Shown one piece after another: positions 49,711-59,801 of a stretch of DNA of 64,000 bases. Where the stretch lies: the NCBI GenBank assembly GCA_964035575.1, contig OZ037913.1, positions 124,001 through 188,000 of the forward strand, read 5' to 3'. Positions within the stretch are counted from its first letter, which is position 1. Every line of letters starts with the position of its first letter. Below the pieces are notes generated by a model that saw only the letters and a list, made by a program, of their open reading frames with translations, had not been told where the DNA came from and did no database searches. A program made the translations under genes and the position numbers. Origin of the DNA: Rhynchopus sp. YZ270_cl-10 (Eukaryota > Euglenozoa > Diplonemea > Diplonemida > Diplonemidae).

Positions 49711-51765
49711 TGGACTCGTCCGGAAACCCCTCTGGTAAGATTCATCCTTTTGGGTATTTTTGGGTTTTTTTCATGATGTCCCCCACAAAAAGTGCATCTA
49801 AGTGATATTCTGATATAAAAATAGGTTTGGGGGGGGGGGGGTCTGAGGCTATATTTTCACTTTTTATCCGATTTTCTGCCTTTTATTGTTGTTTTTCTCG
49901 ATTTCTTCTCCCTTTCTCTTAATCCTGTCATGCCGCCTTGACAAGGTTTCATTGGCCTCTGTCAAATCTACTGTGGCAATGGCAGGGACTTTTACTTTGC
50001 GGGTCACCTTGGATGTGGTGACTCTATATTTAATACCGCTTCCCTCCGTGTCAGAGTACACACTAGCTGAAATGACACAACCGTTGCTCGAGTAGCAGTA
50101 CACAGAACAAAAGAGATTGATGGAAAGAACGTTGCACTGATATGTCTGAGTACGAGGGAATAAAATAACAAAGGCCTCTGTGTGGGGAAGCTCTTGCAGG
50201 GCATCGACAATGTCCTCTACGGTAAGTATCTCCCGACAACAAGAAACATAGGAGAGATGGTTCGAAACGACACCGAAGTGTGCGTCGCGCCCATTCTTAC
50301 CGTGTTTCTCGGCAAAAAAGTGAACACTGACATCTGCTTTCTTTTTTTTTGCAAGTTTAATCAAAATATAATGGCCCAATTCCATGTTCTGGAAATGGCG
50401 ACCAACATCAGCCCAGAACTGAATCTTAGTAAATTGTGGCATGAAATCTTGGGAAAAAAGGTGTTCGAGGCACTTCACAACAGTATAGGCATCTTGGGTA
50501 ATACTGGGAAGGACGTAATCTATGTGTTTATGCACACGTTTGCCATTCTCTACCCAATACAAACCTACCCCCAAATGAGAATATGCTGAGCGAGCGTAAA
50601 AATCACCTGAACACTCAACAGGCTTCATTGGCAAATGACCTTTTTGTTTAAAGTCAATGTCAATGACTATGCTGTCTGCCGGGGGCTCCTTCACCACGTT
50701 GTTGTAGACAGCCCTCTGACGCCGAGCCCGCTCCTGGTGAATTGCGATGTCCTTCAACTCCTGGATCTTTTCCCGAACATCTTCGCGCCACGTTTTCGGC
50801 AGGCGATGGGCGGATGCGAGGTGAGACTCGAAGTCCTCAGCTGGAGCACTGAAGGCAATGTTCAGGTTGCGAGCCTGGAATAGGTTCTTTAGGCTCCTTC
50901 TCACTCCCCCCTCGCTGACGCAGTACTCGCACATGTCCGTCTTCCTGCGCCGGAACTGTGCCTCAGGGTGGTTCCTGCGCATGTGGTTGAAAAACACACT
51001 GCGCCCAACGCCGCTGATACGCTTAAACAATGATGTTTTGCGCATCTCGAGAGTCCTGAGGTAGACGGCGTGGCCCCGCCGTTTGCTCCCCGAGGCGCTC
51101 TTGCGGGAGAGTGACTCTGAGTGCTTCTCCACCACCTCCGCGATTTCCGCCTTCTTTTCGGGCGTCAGCACAGTGGGGCGCCCCCCTACCCCTTTCGACT
51201 CACATTTTTGGAAGATGCTCTCACCACAAATCAAGCCTGAGCGTTGTATCATGCTTCTACTAAAGCCGTCCTCCTTCAGGGCATGCACCACGGCACGCCG
51301 TGCCTCGTCAGTGCTTGCGTTGACGCGGGCTACATGCGTAGGGATGAGGTGCTGCAGCAGTACCCCTTTGCCGATCGCTGCTGCCACAAGCGCCACACTC
51401 CCCTCCGCATCTCCGCCAAACACACGCAAGAACTCCTTCGCAGCGCTCAAAACGGTGAGGCGTGATCCAGAATTGGGCGCACGTTCATGATACGCCTTTT
51501 GTGAGGGTAAGAGCTTGAGTTTATCATTGAGGTCTTTAATTGCTGCCATTGCCATGTTTATGAAATGTCCAAAAATACGTAAAAAAATAAAAGTAAAAAG
51601 GGGGAGGGGAAATAAACAAAAGTAAATACCCAAAATATGCCCTCTGGGGTGGTAGGTGTATGGTGGGTATCAAAAAATTGGGTTATTTGGGTGTTTTGAG
51701 CCGAAAAACCTCAAAAACCCCCAAAAGGATGAATCTTACCAGAGGGGTTTCCGGACGGACCCATA
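49711..51765 (-). mobile_element. 2.05-kb DDE DNA transposon, apparently complete
   Basis: Both ends carry GTCCGGAAACCCCTCTGGTA followed by AGATTCATCCTTTTGGG, inverted (left at 49718, right ending about 51758), giving terminal repeats of about 40 bp. CATAT flanks both sides, a 5-bp (or 6-bp CCATAT) target duplication. One uninterrupted minus-strand transposase fills the interior. Matching ends, target duplication and an open frame suggest recent movement. Confidence 0.85.
49864..51555 (-). CDS. DDE-type transposase, superfamily not assigned
   Basis: 563 residues from MAMAAIKDLNDKLKLLPSQK; upstream in-frame residues are hydrophobic and lie outside the likely protein. A helical N-terminal part with GGRPTVLTPEKKAEIAEVV suggests a helix-turn-helix. 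MCEYC...HLASAH may be a zinc finger. The RNase H-like core shows DSIVIDIDFKQKG (D299/D301), QFWADVGRHFQN (D383) and HFFAEKHGKNGRDAHFG (E416), giving a D-D-E arrangement. The tail is basic. A conserved AE.HGK.G.D..F block of this type occurs in transposases of protists and oomycetes as I recall it, but I cannot name the superfamily. Confidence 0.7.
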   Translation of the reverse strand: MAMAAIKDLNDKLKLLPSQKAYHERAPNSGSRLTVLSAAKEFLRVFGGDAEGSVALVAAAIGKGVLLQHLIPTHVARVNASTDEARRAVVHALKEDGFSRSMIQRSGLICGESIFQKCESKGVGGRPTVLTPEKKAEIAEVVEKHSESLSRKSASGSKRRGHAVYLRTLEMRKTSLFKRISGVGRSVFFNHMRRNHPEAQFRRRKTDMCEYCVSEGGVRRSLKNLFQARNLNIAFSAPAEDFESHLASAHRLPKTWREDVREKIQELKDIAIHQERARRQRAVYNNVVKEPPADSIVIDIDFKQKGHLPMKPVECSGDFYARSAYSHLGVGLYWVENGKRVHKHIDYVLPSITQDAYTVVKCLEHLFSQDFMPQFTKIQFWADVGRHFQNMELGHYILIKLAKKKKADVSVHFFAEKHGKNGRDAHFGVVSNHLSYVSCCREILTVEDIVDALQELPHTEAFVILFPRTQTYQCNVLSINLFCSVYCYSSNGCVISASVYSDTEGSGIKYRVTTSKVTRKVKVPAIATVDLTEANETLSRRHDRIKRKGEEIEKNNNKRQKIG

Positions 51766-51808
51766 TTTATACTCCTGCGCCCATATCTTCCTTTTTACTA
51801 CTACTAGT

Positions 51809-52160
51809 CGGTTCTAACGCATCGGTTCTAACGCATCGGTTCTAACGCGTCGGTTCTAACGCGTCGGTTCCAACGCGTCGGTTCTAACGCATCGGTTCTA
51901 ACGCATCGGTTCCAACGCATCGGTTCAAACGCATCGGTTCTAACGTATCGGTTCTATCGCAGCGTTTCTAACGCATCGGTTCTAACGCGTCGGTTACAAC
52001 GCGTCGGTTCTAGCGCGTCGGTTCCAACGCGTCGGTTCTAACGCGTCGGTTCCAACTCATCGGTTCTAACGCGTCGGTTCTAGCGCATCGGTTCTAACGC
52101 ATCGGTTCCAACGCATCGGTTCTAACGCGTCTGTTCCAACGCGTCGGTTCTAACGCGTCC
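51809..52160. repeat. Second island of the 14-bp satellite
   Basis: About 25 units of CGGTTCTAACGCAT, with more variants (TAGCGC, TTACAACG) than the main array. It begins 43 bp after the DDE transposon's right end. Confidence 0.95.
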
Positions 52161-52798
52161 CCCTCCTATAGACAGCCCCTCCCATCCCCTGTCTGTGCTC
52201 CGCACCAGTCCACAAACTTCACAGAATTTTACAAGTCATGTTCACAACAATCAAACGGGACGATTTGGGTTTTTCTGTACTTCAGTGATAATACAAGACA
52301 TGATCACAACAACCAAAGGGAAGAGACGAGTTGGGTAGAGTCGAACAACACGGTGTTTAAAAAGAAACAAAAAAAAAAAGGGTAAACAGGGTACCACGGG
52401 TAGAAGAGAAGAAAGGTTTACAAGGTAAATACGAGTAGATTGGGGGCTAGGTAAACAGGGTTACTAGCAGGTGAACAGAGTGCAACGGGCTGACAAGAAA
52501 ACAGGTAAAAAGGGTGAGAACGGATTGAGGGGATTGATGGGCATAACCAGGGACAAGATAAGAGTGACAACAGAGGGAGTGGGGAAAGTCATGAAGTACA
52601 GAACGAGGTCACTGTGGAACTGGTGTGGATGCTTCAACGCAACACGATACTTATCAACACGAAGAGACACAAGTAACTTTTCCCCCGTTCTTGTACTCCT
52701 TCGAAGTCTAAGGGAGTCCCTTCGAAAATCCGGTTTTGCAGGGAAGGTTAGGAAAGCCACAGGGAGGGTTACAAAATCTGCTATTGACACTGCCATTT
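52161..52798. other. Spacer with degenerate GGTAAACAGGG repeats
   Basis: The 52380-52520 part is made of loosely repeated GGTAAACAGGGT-like units. A 109-codon plus frame (52471-52800) ends exactly at the A-type element boundary. It is basic and shows no family, so I do not call it a gene. Confidence 0.4.
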
Positions 52799-53748
52799 GA
52801 GTTGACGGTCTTGAAAACACTTCGCTGGCTGGTGTGTCAAACGGTATGTGTATGGTTTGCACGTAACGCTCAACGTATACGATACACACAACGCTATGCA
52901 TATGCGATACACGGTTCGTGTGCAGCGTATGCAACGAACTCAACGCATGCAACGCAACGCAACGCAACCGATGCATACGTTACGATCTGTATGCAACACA
53001 ACGCAACGCATGCAAAGCAACGCATCCAACGCAACGCAACCGATGCGTACGTAGCGATCTGTATGCAACGAACGCAACGCATGCAACGCAACGCAACCGA
53101 TGTGTACGTAGCGATCTGTACGAAAGCATGCTACGGGTTTAACGCCATCGCGTTAACGCAACACCTGCGCCGCTGTGACACTTCGCTGGCTCGTGTGGTT
53201 GTGATAAAGCAACGGTATACACATGCGTTGCACACAACGGTCTTCGTATACGATACACACAACGCTATGTATATGCGATACACGCGTTCACTGCACCGTG
53301 TGGCTACCAAACGCAGCCCACCTTCGGTGGGCTGCTGCAACTCGTGCCGTGTGTGGCCCATGCATGGTTCTCACAGCTCGCTGGCACGTTTCCCAAGCCG
53401 CAAACCCGGTTACCTGCCTGAAAAACCGGGTTTTTGGCCAAAACGCCTGTTTTGCCTGTAGAACCCTGTAGAAGCCTTAAGAAACACGTGTATAAAAGGG
53501 GTACTCGTGACACCCTGGTATCAGGGTCTCTAAGGGGCCACAGCTTCGCTGAGCCTATACACCCCCCAAAAAGTGTCCGATCTTTCCAAAGAAAAAGTTT
53601 TTTCGGCTGTGCGAAGCTTCTACACCCTGAAAAAAAAACCGGTTTTTGGTCGGATCCACCAGGGGGGGGTTAGATAGGGGGTTAGAGACTGAGGGGGGCG
53701 GCGAGAAAAGCAACCTTTAAAAACTAGAAAACACAAGTGTTTTCTAGA
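52799..53748 (+). mobile_element. A-type element, copy 2
   Basis: Ends as in copy 1: GAGTTGACGGTCTTGAAAAC at the left, CTAGAAAACAC-AA-GTGTTTTCTAG at the right, with ATTT on each side. It has fewer 57-bp units (about three, 52935-53125), and contains the C(TTCG)G hairpin (53313), the TATAAAAG tract, and the ACCCTG-GTAT-CAGGGT hairpin (53512). It is close to copy 1 along its right two thirds, so both are young. Confidence 0.75.
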
Positions 53749-54560
53749 ATTTATAGTGATACTCACGAGGTAATGCACCGAACCACAGCCGTCGAGGTAC
53801 TAACCTACACATATGCCCTGCTATCCACTACGTCTATAACCGCATTATGCAGCAGCGTGGTGGTATTAGTGCTGGCTTCATGCGGGGCTCGTTGGGTTTA
53901 AGGGCGCAGATGTGACGATGGACAAGATTGACATGGGAGTGGTGTTTCTTATGGATTACAAAGTACTTGTAGCCAACCTCAGAAAGTATGGGCTACAGGG
54001 CCTATTTTCACGTGTGGGGGTTTACAGTACACTGTTAAAGCACATATAAACTGCTAATGTCGTGTCAGTTACTTCACCGTCGTGTACTCCCCCACCGAGC
54101 TGTGAATTACAGTGCAAGTATCTATTATGTCTTTTGACCCCCCTTCCGACACCCAAAAAACGACACCCAGTTTCATTACCTAAACATACACAAATGCACG
54201 CTCACCTGGTTTCGCTGGAGGTTGCAAGTGCAACGGCGCAGCCAACATCACCCTTTGAACCGCCGTGAAGCCGTCCCTGTCAATGAGTGTAGTACGAGAG
54301 GAACTCCCATTTCTAGTCCCTGGTATCTACGGTTGTCCGATCGGACAGTGCCGTGATGCTACCACTGGATGGATTATGGCTGAACGCCTCTAAGGACATT
54401 CGTGCACTCACTGTACTGCACACCCGACTTATTATTATTCTAATAACCCACCCCGAGATTTTTTTAATTGAACACCAAAACACACACCACCCAACATTTA
54501 TAGAGCATTCTGGAACGTACACACCTACTCACCGGAGTTCTCGCCCTCCCCCTTTCCCCC
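53749..54560. other. Spacer upstream of the first MGNC gene
   Basis: Non-repetitive DNA with no frame that I can support; a 42-codon frame at 53773-53901 lacks any motif. Confidence 0.45.
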
Positions 54561-54580
54561 TCAACACCCCACACCCCCAG
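54545..54580 (+). promoter_or_regulatory. Likely trans-splice acceptor of the 54586 gene
   Basis: CCCTCCCCCTTTCCCCCTCA then CACCCCCAG; the AG at 54579-54580 is 5 nt before the ATG. Confidence 0.55.
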
Positions 54581-54585
54581 AAAAG

Positions 54586-55203
54586 ATGGGGAATTGTGGT
54601 GCTAAGCAGGAAGCAAAGCCAGCCCCCAAGAACACACCTGCCGCGAAACCGCCTGCGAAGACAGAAGCAGCCATTCCCAAGCCTGTAGAGGAGAAGCCCG
54701 CAGATCCTCCGGCAGCAGCCAGCAGCAACAACAACACCAACAACAACACAAACGACGAGGAGAAGTGCAATGACAACACCTCGTCTGCCCCTACAGCACC
54801 CGCATCAACAACTCCGCAGGCAGAACAGCCACAAGAACAGCAACAACAACAACAGCAACAACAACCACAGCAACAGCAGCCAAGCACCACACCCGAGAAG
54901 CCAGAGGCAGAGGCTGTGGAGGAGCCCGCCCCCAAGCAACCGTCGCCCAAGGCAAAGCCGGCACCACTCCCTGCGCAGCCCTCCACGCCACAGCAGGAGG
55001 CAGAGGACGCCCCTGCGTCCCCTGCCTCCCCCGCATCTCCCGTTGCAGTCATGATGACTGACCTCCCGCCACCCCCAGCAGAGGAAGATTCGGAACCTGA
55101 GTCCCCTCTCCCACTCCCCATCGTGCAGGTGCAGGGTCCGAACGAAGGAGACGAAGCGCGGGAGGTCTTTGCCGAATCGGCACCAAAGGGTTTGATGGTC
55201 TGA
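54586..55203 (+). CDS. MGNC-start, P/Q/A-rich low-complexity protein
   Basis: 205 residues beginning MGNCGAKQEAKPAPKN. Gly2 with a small residue later fits N-myristoylation, and Cys4 fits palmitoylation, so the protein is probably held at a membrane. The rest is disordered: KPAPK-like repeats, an N/T run, EQ(Q)n around residues 82-95, and acidic P/E/S-rich ends. No folded domain is seen. The start resembles that of the gene at 59802 (MGNCSSQPAAPKQQQK), so the two may be paralogous or built from a shared N-terminal anchor. Third-position G+C is high, supporting a host gene. Confidence 0.65.
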   Translation: MGNCGAKQEAKPAPKNTPAAKPPAKTEAAIPKPVEEKPADPPAAASSNNNTNNNTNDEEKCNDNTSSAPTAPASTTPQAEQPQEQQQQQQQQQPQQQQPSTTPEKPEAEAVEEPAPKQPSPKAKPAPLPAQPSTPQQEAEDAPASPASPASPVAVMMTDLPPPPAEEDSEPESPLPLPIVQVQGPNEGDEAREVFAESAPKGLMV

Positions 55204-57029
55204 GGGTGTGGGTATGGGTACGGGTACGGGTAGGGCTCTTGAAGGTATTCTCGTTAGCGTGTAAAGGGGGAAGTGAACGGTAGGAACAAGATGGTTGTGC
55301 TATAGCCAACAAACAAACAAAAACAGGAGTGTATTTGCTGTGGTTCCCTTATGTCTGGGGTGCATTTTTCTCCCTTTGCATGTCAAGTTCTTGAATAAGA
55401 AATAGAAACGGTGGAAGGTGGTCGTTCGTTTGTTGTTTTTCCACAACACCATAGTGCAGTTCAGTGAAGAAAAAAGCTCAACAAACTTGCAGAGCGTTGA
55501 CCCTTTGTTTGCACATATGGCCTGTCTCTGGGTAGATATTTGTTGATCCAAACAAACAAACAAAAAAAAAAAGGAAAAAAAAAAAAAACAAATAAAAAGC
55601 GTGGAGTTCACGCAGGTGGTGTCTACACGTTATCATTTTTTCAAAAAAAAAAAAAAAAGAAAAAAAAAAAATACAAAACAAAATAAGAACAGAACGAATC
55701 CATTTTATTTTTTAACAATAATGTTGCTGCCGTGAACTTCCCATTCCCATTCGCCCTTTTCCACGATCCCCCCTGCCTAACATTGTTCTGTCGAGAAAAT
55801 ATGGGCTCAAGCACTATATATTTTGTTTTGAGGACTGGGGAAAACAGAATTGTCAATATCTTTTGAGATCATTTTTCATGTTGTGAAGCACGGTTAAAGA
55901 ACCAGTGACATTCAACCAGACAACTCACTATTGCGGACGTTATCGCCTTTTTGATTCATTTTTACTTTGCCCCACACCCCAGCAGGTAAAACGAACTCTC
56001 CAGGCTTTTGCGTTTCAACGAAACAAACCAATTTTTTTTTTTTGTCCTTCCTGATTGAAGTATATCAATGGATTGGGTGGGACGGCGATATCACAGTAAA
56101 GTGGGCACAACGCTTCACGAAGTTGTGTGCGCACATTGTGTGCAAAACCCTGAAACAAAAGAAATTGACTCGTTTTTCCAAAGTCCCAAGCGTTCCACAG
56201 ACTTACAAAATGATAGAGATCTGTTATGAAAAAAAAAAAAATATTTGGTTAGCCTAATAGGGTTTCTTTCTCTCCTTTATTTCGTTTACCGACTTTTCTT
56301 TGGCCTGTCCCATTCTGTACATGTTGTATTGCAGGGTTATATCTGCAACGAACAATGCTTTCTTATAGGTTAAGATACGTGTGAGCACTGCATGTTAGGC
56401 TGGTTCACCTTTGAGCCTTCTTTCTCTTTCTGCCGGCTTAAAGCAAGGGTACATTTTTAGCACCCTCTATACCTTCTTTTCGTCAGAAAATAATGTATAT
56501 GAAGCAACAACTCTTTCTGCCAATATTTCGGTGTTATCCCCCTGCATGCTCCTTCACCCTTCTCCACTTAAATAACCTAGAAAAAAACTGGCCATATTTC
56601 TGCCCCACCTCCTCATTGTTTGCCGTTGAAAGGGGGCTAAGACCCCGTAGCATAGTAACAGGCCACAGTGTGACAGTCAAAAAAAACGTCTTGGCTATTA
56701 ATAGAGTCAGCTTGGCAGGGGGTCTAGGGGTAAAGGGGGGGGGAATACCTGTCTTTGAGGGATGTCTTTTCTGATACTTTATAATGATAGTATCGAGGAC
56801 AGCTCTTCTGCCCCCTCTCCTCAGGTGAAGTGTAATAAGATGCTCTCGAAGGATGAGCGTTGTATGTCAGGTTATTTGATAGCTTTCCATTTCATTTAAC
56901 TTTGTGGCTAAAAAAAGGGGAAAAAAAGCAGACTTCCAATTTATGTTGTTGAATTTGTAACAGATTGCATCTGGTCTGCATGGGGGAAGGTATGGTGTAG
57001 GTTGTTTTCTTCACACACACTCGATTTTC
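55204..57029. other. T/A-rich 3' flank and intergenic DNA
   Basis: Long A- and T-runs (55560-55680) and no conserved frame. I see nothing that can be called beyond homopolymer tracts. Confidence 0.5.
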
Positions 57030-57266
57030 CTATGGAGAGGAAAATAGGGAGTAATATATAGTTGCCTTTTTCTTTTTCTTTTTCTTTTTCTTTTTGGCAG
57101 GAGCTTTGTGGGTGTACTGTCTGCCACGCACCTCAAAACACTGCCGCAGGGTTTTCTGGTAGTCCCATGGTGTTAACACAGTCAACGCGCTGAACCAGCG
57201 GGACTCTACCAGACCATCGTTTTGCATCTGGCCCATCCTCTTTCCCCCCCTTTCACCCCGTCCCAT
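57030..57266 (-). CDS. Small hypothetical protein or exon with poly-lysine tail
   Basis: 78 codons from the ATG at 57266. Residues about 15-55 look protein-like (NDGLVESRWFSALTVLTPWD, YQKTLRQCFEVRGRQYTHKA), with balanced composition and GC-rich third positions. They are followed by K10, encoded by a (TTTTTC)n microsatellite, then a short hydrophobic tail. No start acceptor is clear, so it may be a last exon or a retrocopy fragment. No family is recognised. Confidence 0.35.
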   Translation of the reverse strand: MGRGERGGKRMGQMQNDGLVESRWFSALTVLTPWDYQKTLRQCFEVRGRQYTHKAPAKKKKKKKKKKATIYYSLFSSP

Positions 57267-58900
57267 CAAGAAGAAGCAAAAGCATCACATGATTTTCAAA
57301 GGCTTCGGCCGGACGTACAGTTCTTTATGTAGGGGTAAAGTGATTGTCGATACAACAAAGGTTTCAAAACAAAATGGACACGTCTCCTCACCCCTAATTT
57401 AAATAGAGACTATCAATGTGACCCTTGTCCCCTTATCCCCTCTCAGTGTATCACGGACAAGCAACAGTCCTTCCTCTGTTATCCCCTTTATCTCTCTGCG
57501 AGGGAGGATTTTTTTTTTTTTTTTTTGAAAGGCGAGCGAAGCCCCCTTCTGGGCGACAGTGATTCAGTCGTGTTCATCAGCTGTTTCGTTTTCCCACCTC
57601 CCACCTCCCCCTCGGAGGGCCCCTCCCCATTTTTTTTTTTTTTTCTTGTATTTTTTTTTTCTTGTCAAGTGGAGCACCTCCTTGAGTGTCCACGAATGCA
57701 AACAAATTTTCAAAAAAAAGAGACACAACATATTTGGTGATTGTTGGCACTGCAACGATACTGTGCATACGATGTGAGAAGTTCAGCGTGTACGCTGGAT
57801 CTTATGGGTGGTGGGAAGGTGTGGGTGGGGTGTTTGTAATACTGCAATGGAGTTTTCTCTCTTTTTTTCTTCTTTTCGTCAAGTCTATTTTAGAACGAAG
57901 AACATATTACCCATTCTCAGAAGTGCCGCATAGAAAAGCATGATTTTGAAGTCAAATTTTAGGTGGGATTAAAACCCCACTATGTTGTCGGACCCTGCAT
58001 TTTTTCCAGATTGCTCCGGAAATTCACCTGAGTATTACCCGCTTAGGTTTTGAGGAAAAAAAAAACACATTTTTACGCTCCATGTATCAGATGCTTGCCG
58101 GCGTGCTCGCAAGCTATCTGAGACCCTCAGGCCCCATCTTTTCTCTCTCCGTTTGAAAGATCGGAGTTCAATTCCGGGGTCGCATGATACAAAGCTGGGG
58201 TCGAGCGAGCGAGCGAAAAAAAAATGTTAGTAAATATACGCTTCTTGTACTTCTGAGAATGGGTGAAAATACTTATAAACAGGGCGTTCGCTATCGCCAT
58301 CGTTTTTTCCTGATCGTGGCGAAATGCCAAAAAACCCGAAATTTTTGCTTTTTTACTAGTGCTTAAAATAGGTCAAAAAAAATTTTCCCGCCGGAGAGAA
58401 GCTAGTTCGTGGGGGTGAATCCCCGGTACTGAGTGGTCGAAAAAAAATTGCGATTTGCGCGTGATCCCTTCCCCAGCACTAAAACCAGCAAAACGATGGA
58501 GAATTTCATCAATCCCCCCCTCACTGAGGGTCTCTTTGTGCTGTTTAATCAAACAGATGTACAAGAGAGAGGCATCTGTCATATGAGACTTCATCCTTAG
58601 TTTGATTATTTTCAATCAACTAAAACGTCTCTCTGCCGTTGAAGGTAGAGTTGACACGAGTAGTGACACCTTCTATAACAGGGGGTACGGGACACCTTCA
58701 GCAGACTGCAGGATTGAGGAGCGAGCGGGAGTGCTGGGGAAACTTACTTTCACGGCAGGCGGGTTTGCGGATGATTTTGAGTACAGTGGACACCCCCTCT
58801 GCGACCCCCCCTCCGGGGGGGTCGACAGGTTGGGGGGGAGAAATCTCTCTCTCATTTTTTTTTTCCCCCCTTTTTTTTTTTATTTATTTATTTATTTATA
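57267..58900. other. Intergenic DNA with a short shared repeat
   Basis: Mostly T-rich. GTTCAATTCCGGGGTC at about 58168, followed by GGGTCGAGCGAGCGAG, is matched inverted near 35434-35457 in element D; it contains a tRNA-like B box. A GCGACCCCCC/GGGGGGTCG hairpin lies at 58800-58827. No gene is seen. Confidence 0.45.
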
Positions 58901-59013
58901 CAGGGTTTCGCCCCGGTGGGGCGAAGCCCTGGGGCGAAATAAAATGTCATTTTTTCAGGAAAAGATTTTTTTAACGAAAAAAAATATTTTTCGCCCCGGG
59001 GCGAACGCCCTGC
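58901..59013. mobile_element. 113-bp fold-back element
   Basis: CAGGGTTTCGCCCCGG at the left and an inverted counterpart (CCGGGGCGAACGCCCTG) at the right. The left arm has its own short palindrome (GGGCGAAGCCC). AT-rich interior. Confidence 0.65.
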
Positions 59014-59132
59014 TTATAAAACAAAAACAACACCGTGGCCAACAAAGTGTGAACACCTCAGCGAGGTGATCTAATGATTCAGGTGAAATCTTAACTCTTC
59101 AACTAAATTTCATTTTTTTTTTTTTTTTCAAC

Positions 59133-59418
59133 ACGGCGGTCTAGTCAGGGGGACGACTAGTAGTTCTACTAGTGAGTTCTTGTCCCACAAATAGTGCTAG
59201 AGGGTAGCACAGACCCGCAAAAGTGCCAAATTTTGCTTTTAGTGGCCTCAAATCGTCGAAATTGGCCCTACATAGGGGTAATTCATTTATTATTTTTGAG
59301 CCTCCCTATCCTGGGGGGCAAGTACCCACTAGTTGCGCGACTAGTGGGTACTACTCGTGCTACCAGTTGTATTTTACACTAGTAGTGACACTAGTAGTCC
59401 CCCTGACTAGACCGTCGT
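59133..59418. mobile_element. 286-bp MITE with GGTCTAGTCAGGGGGAC ends
   Basis: ACGGCGGTCTAGTCAGGGGG is matched inverted by the right end (CCCCCTGACTAGACCGTCGT), about 30 bp in all, with CTAGTAGT repeats inside both ends. The middle (59215-59265) shares GGCCTCAAATCGTCGAAATT, inverted, with 32585-32620. Confidence 0.8.
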
Positions 59419-59719
59419 GAAAGTGAGAATCCCCTTCCCGTTGTGTGGGATCAAAACCTCAGGTGATCTTGTCTGTACAAAATATTCTCACCTCTCCCCC
59501 CACGAAAAAGAAAAAAAAGATGTCCAAACAATTTTTCAAGACAACAAAAAAAAAAAAGTTGAAAACAAACAAAACAAAAAAAGATAAAAATTTGGTTGGC
59601 TATTGGGTGTGCCTATAACTGCAATACACAACCAAGTTTTTTCCAAAACAAAAAAAAGCAAAAAAAAAGATAAACAAACCAAAAGCAGCCCGGACCATTT
59701 TTTTCAATTTTTCATCCCC

Positions 59720-59765
59720 TCCTTCCTCTCTCTCTCTCTCTCTCTTCTCACCATCATTTTTCCAG
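59720..59765 (+). promoter_or_regulatory. (CT)n tract and likely trans-splice acceptor
   Basis: CCTTCCTCTCTCTCTCTCTC continues to TTTTTCCAG, with the AG at 59764-59765, 36 nt before the ATG. Confidence 0.55.
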
Positions 59766-59801
59766 CCCTCACAAAAAAGAAAAGAAAAATACACAGTAAC
59801 A

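Noticed and set aside
52471-52800. 109-codon basic frame before A-type copy 2
   Set aside because: Built partly from GGTAAACAGGG-like repeats, with no family, no acceptor, and a stop supplied by the element boundary.
58602-59069. Plus-strand frame over 58.6-59.07 kb as a gene
   Set aside because: It runs through homopolymers and a fold-back element and shows no motif.
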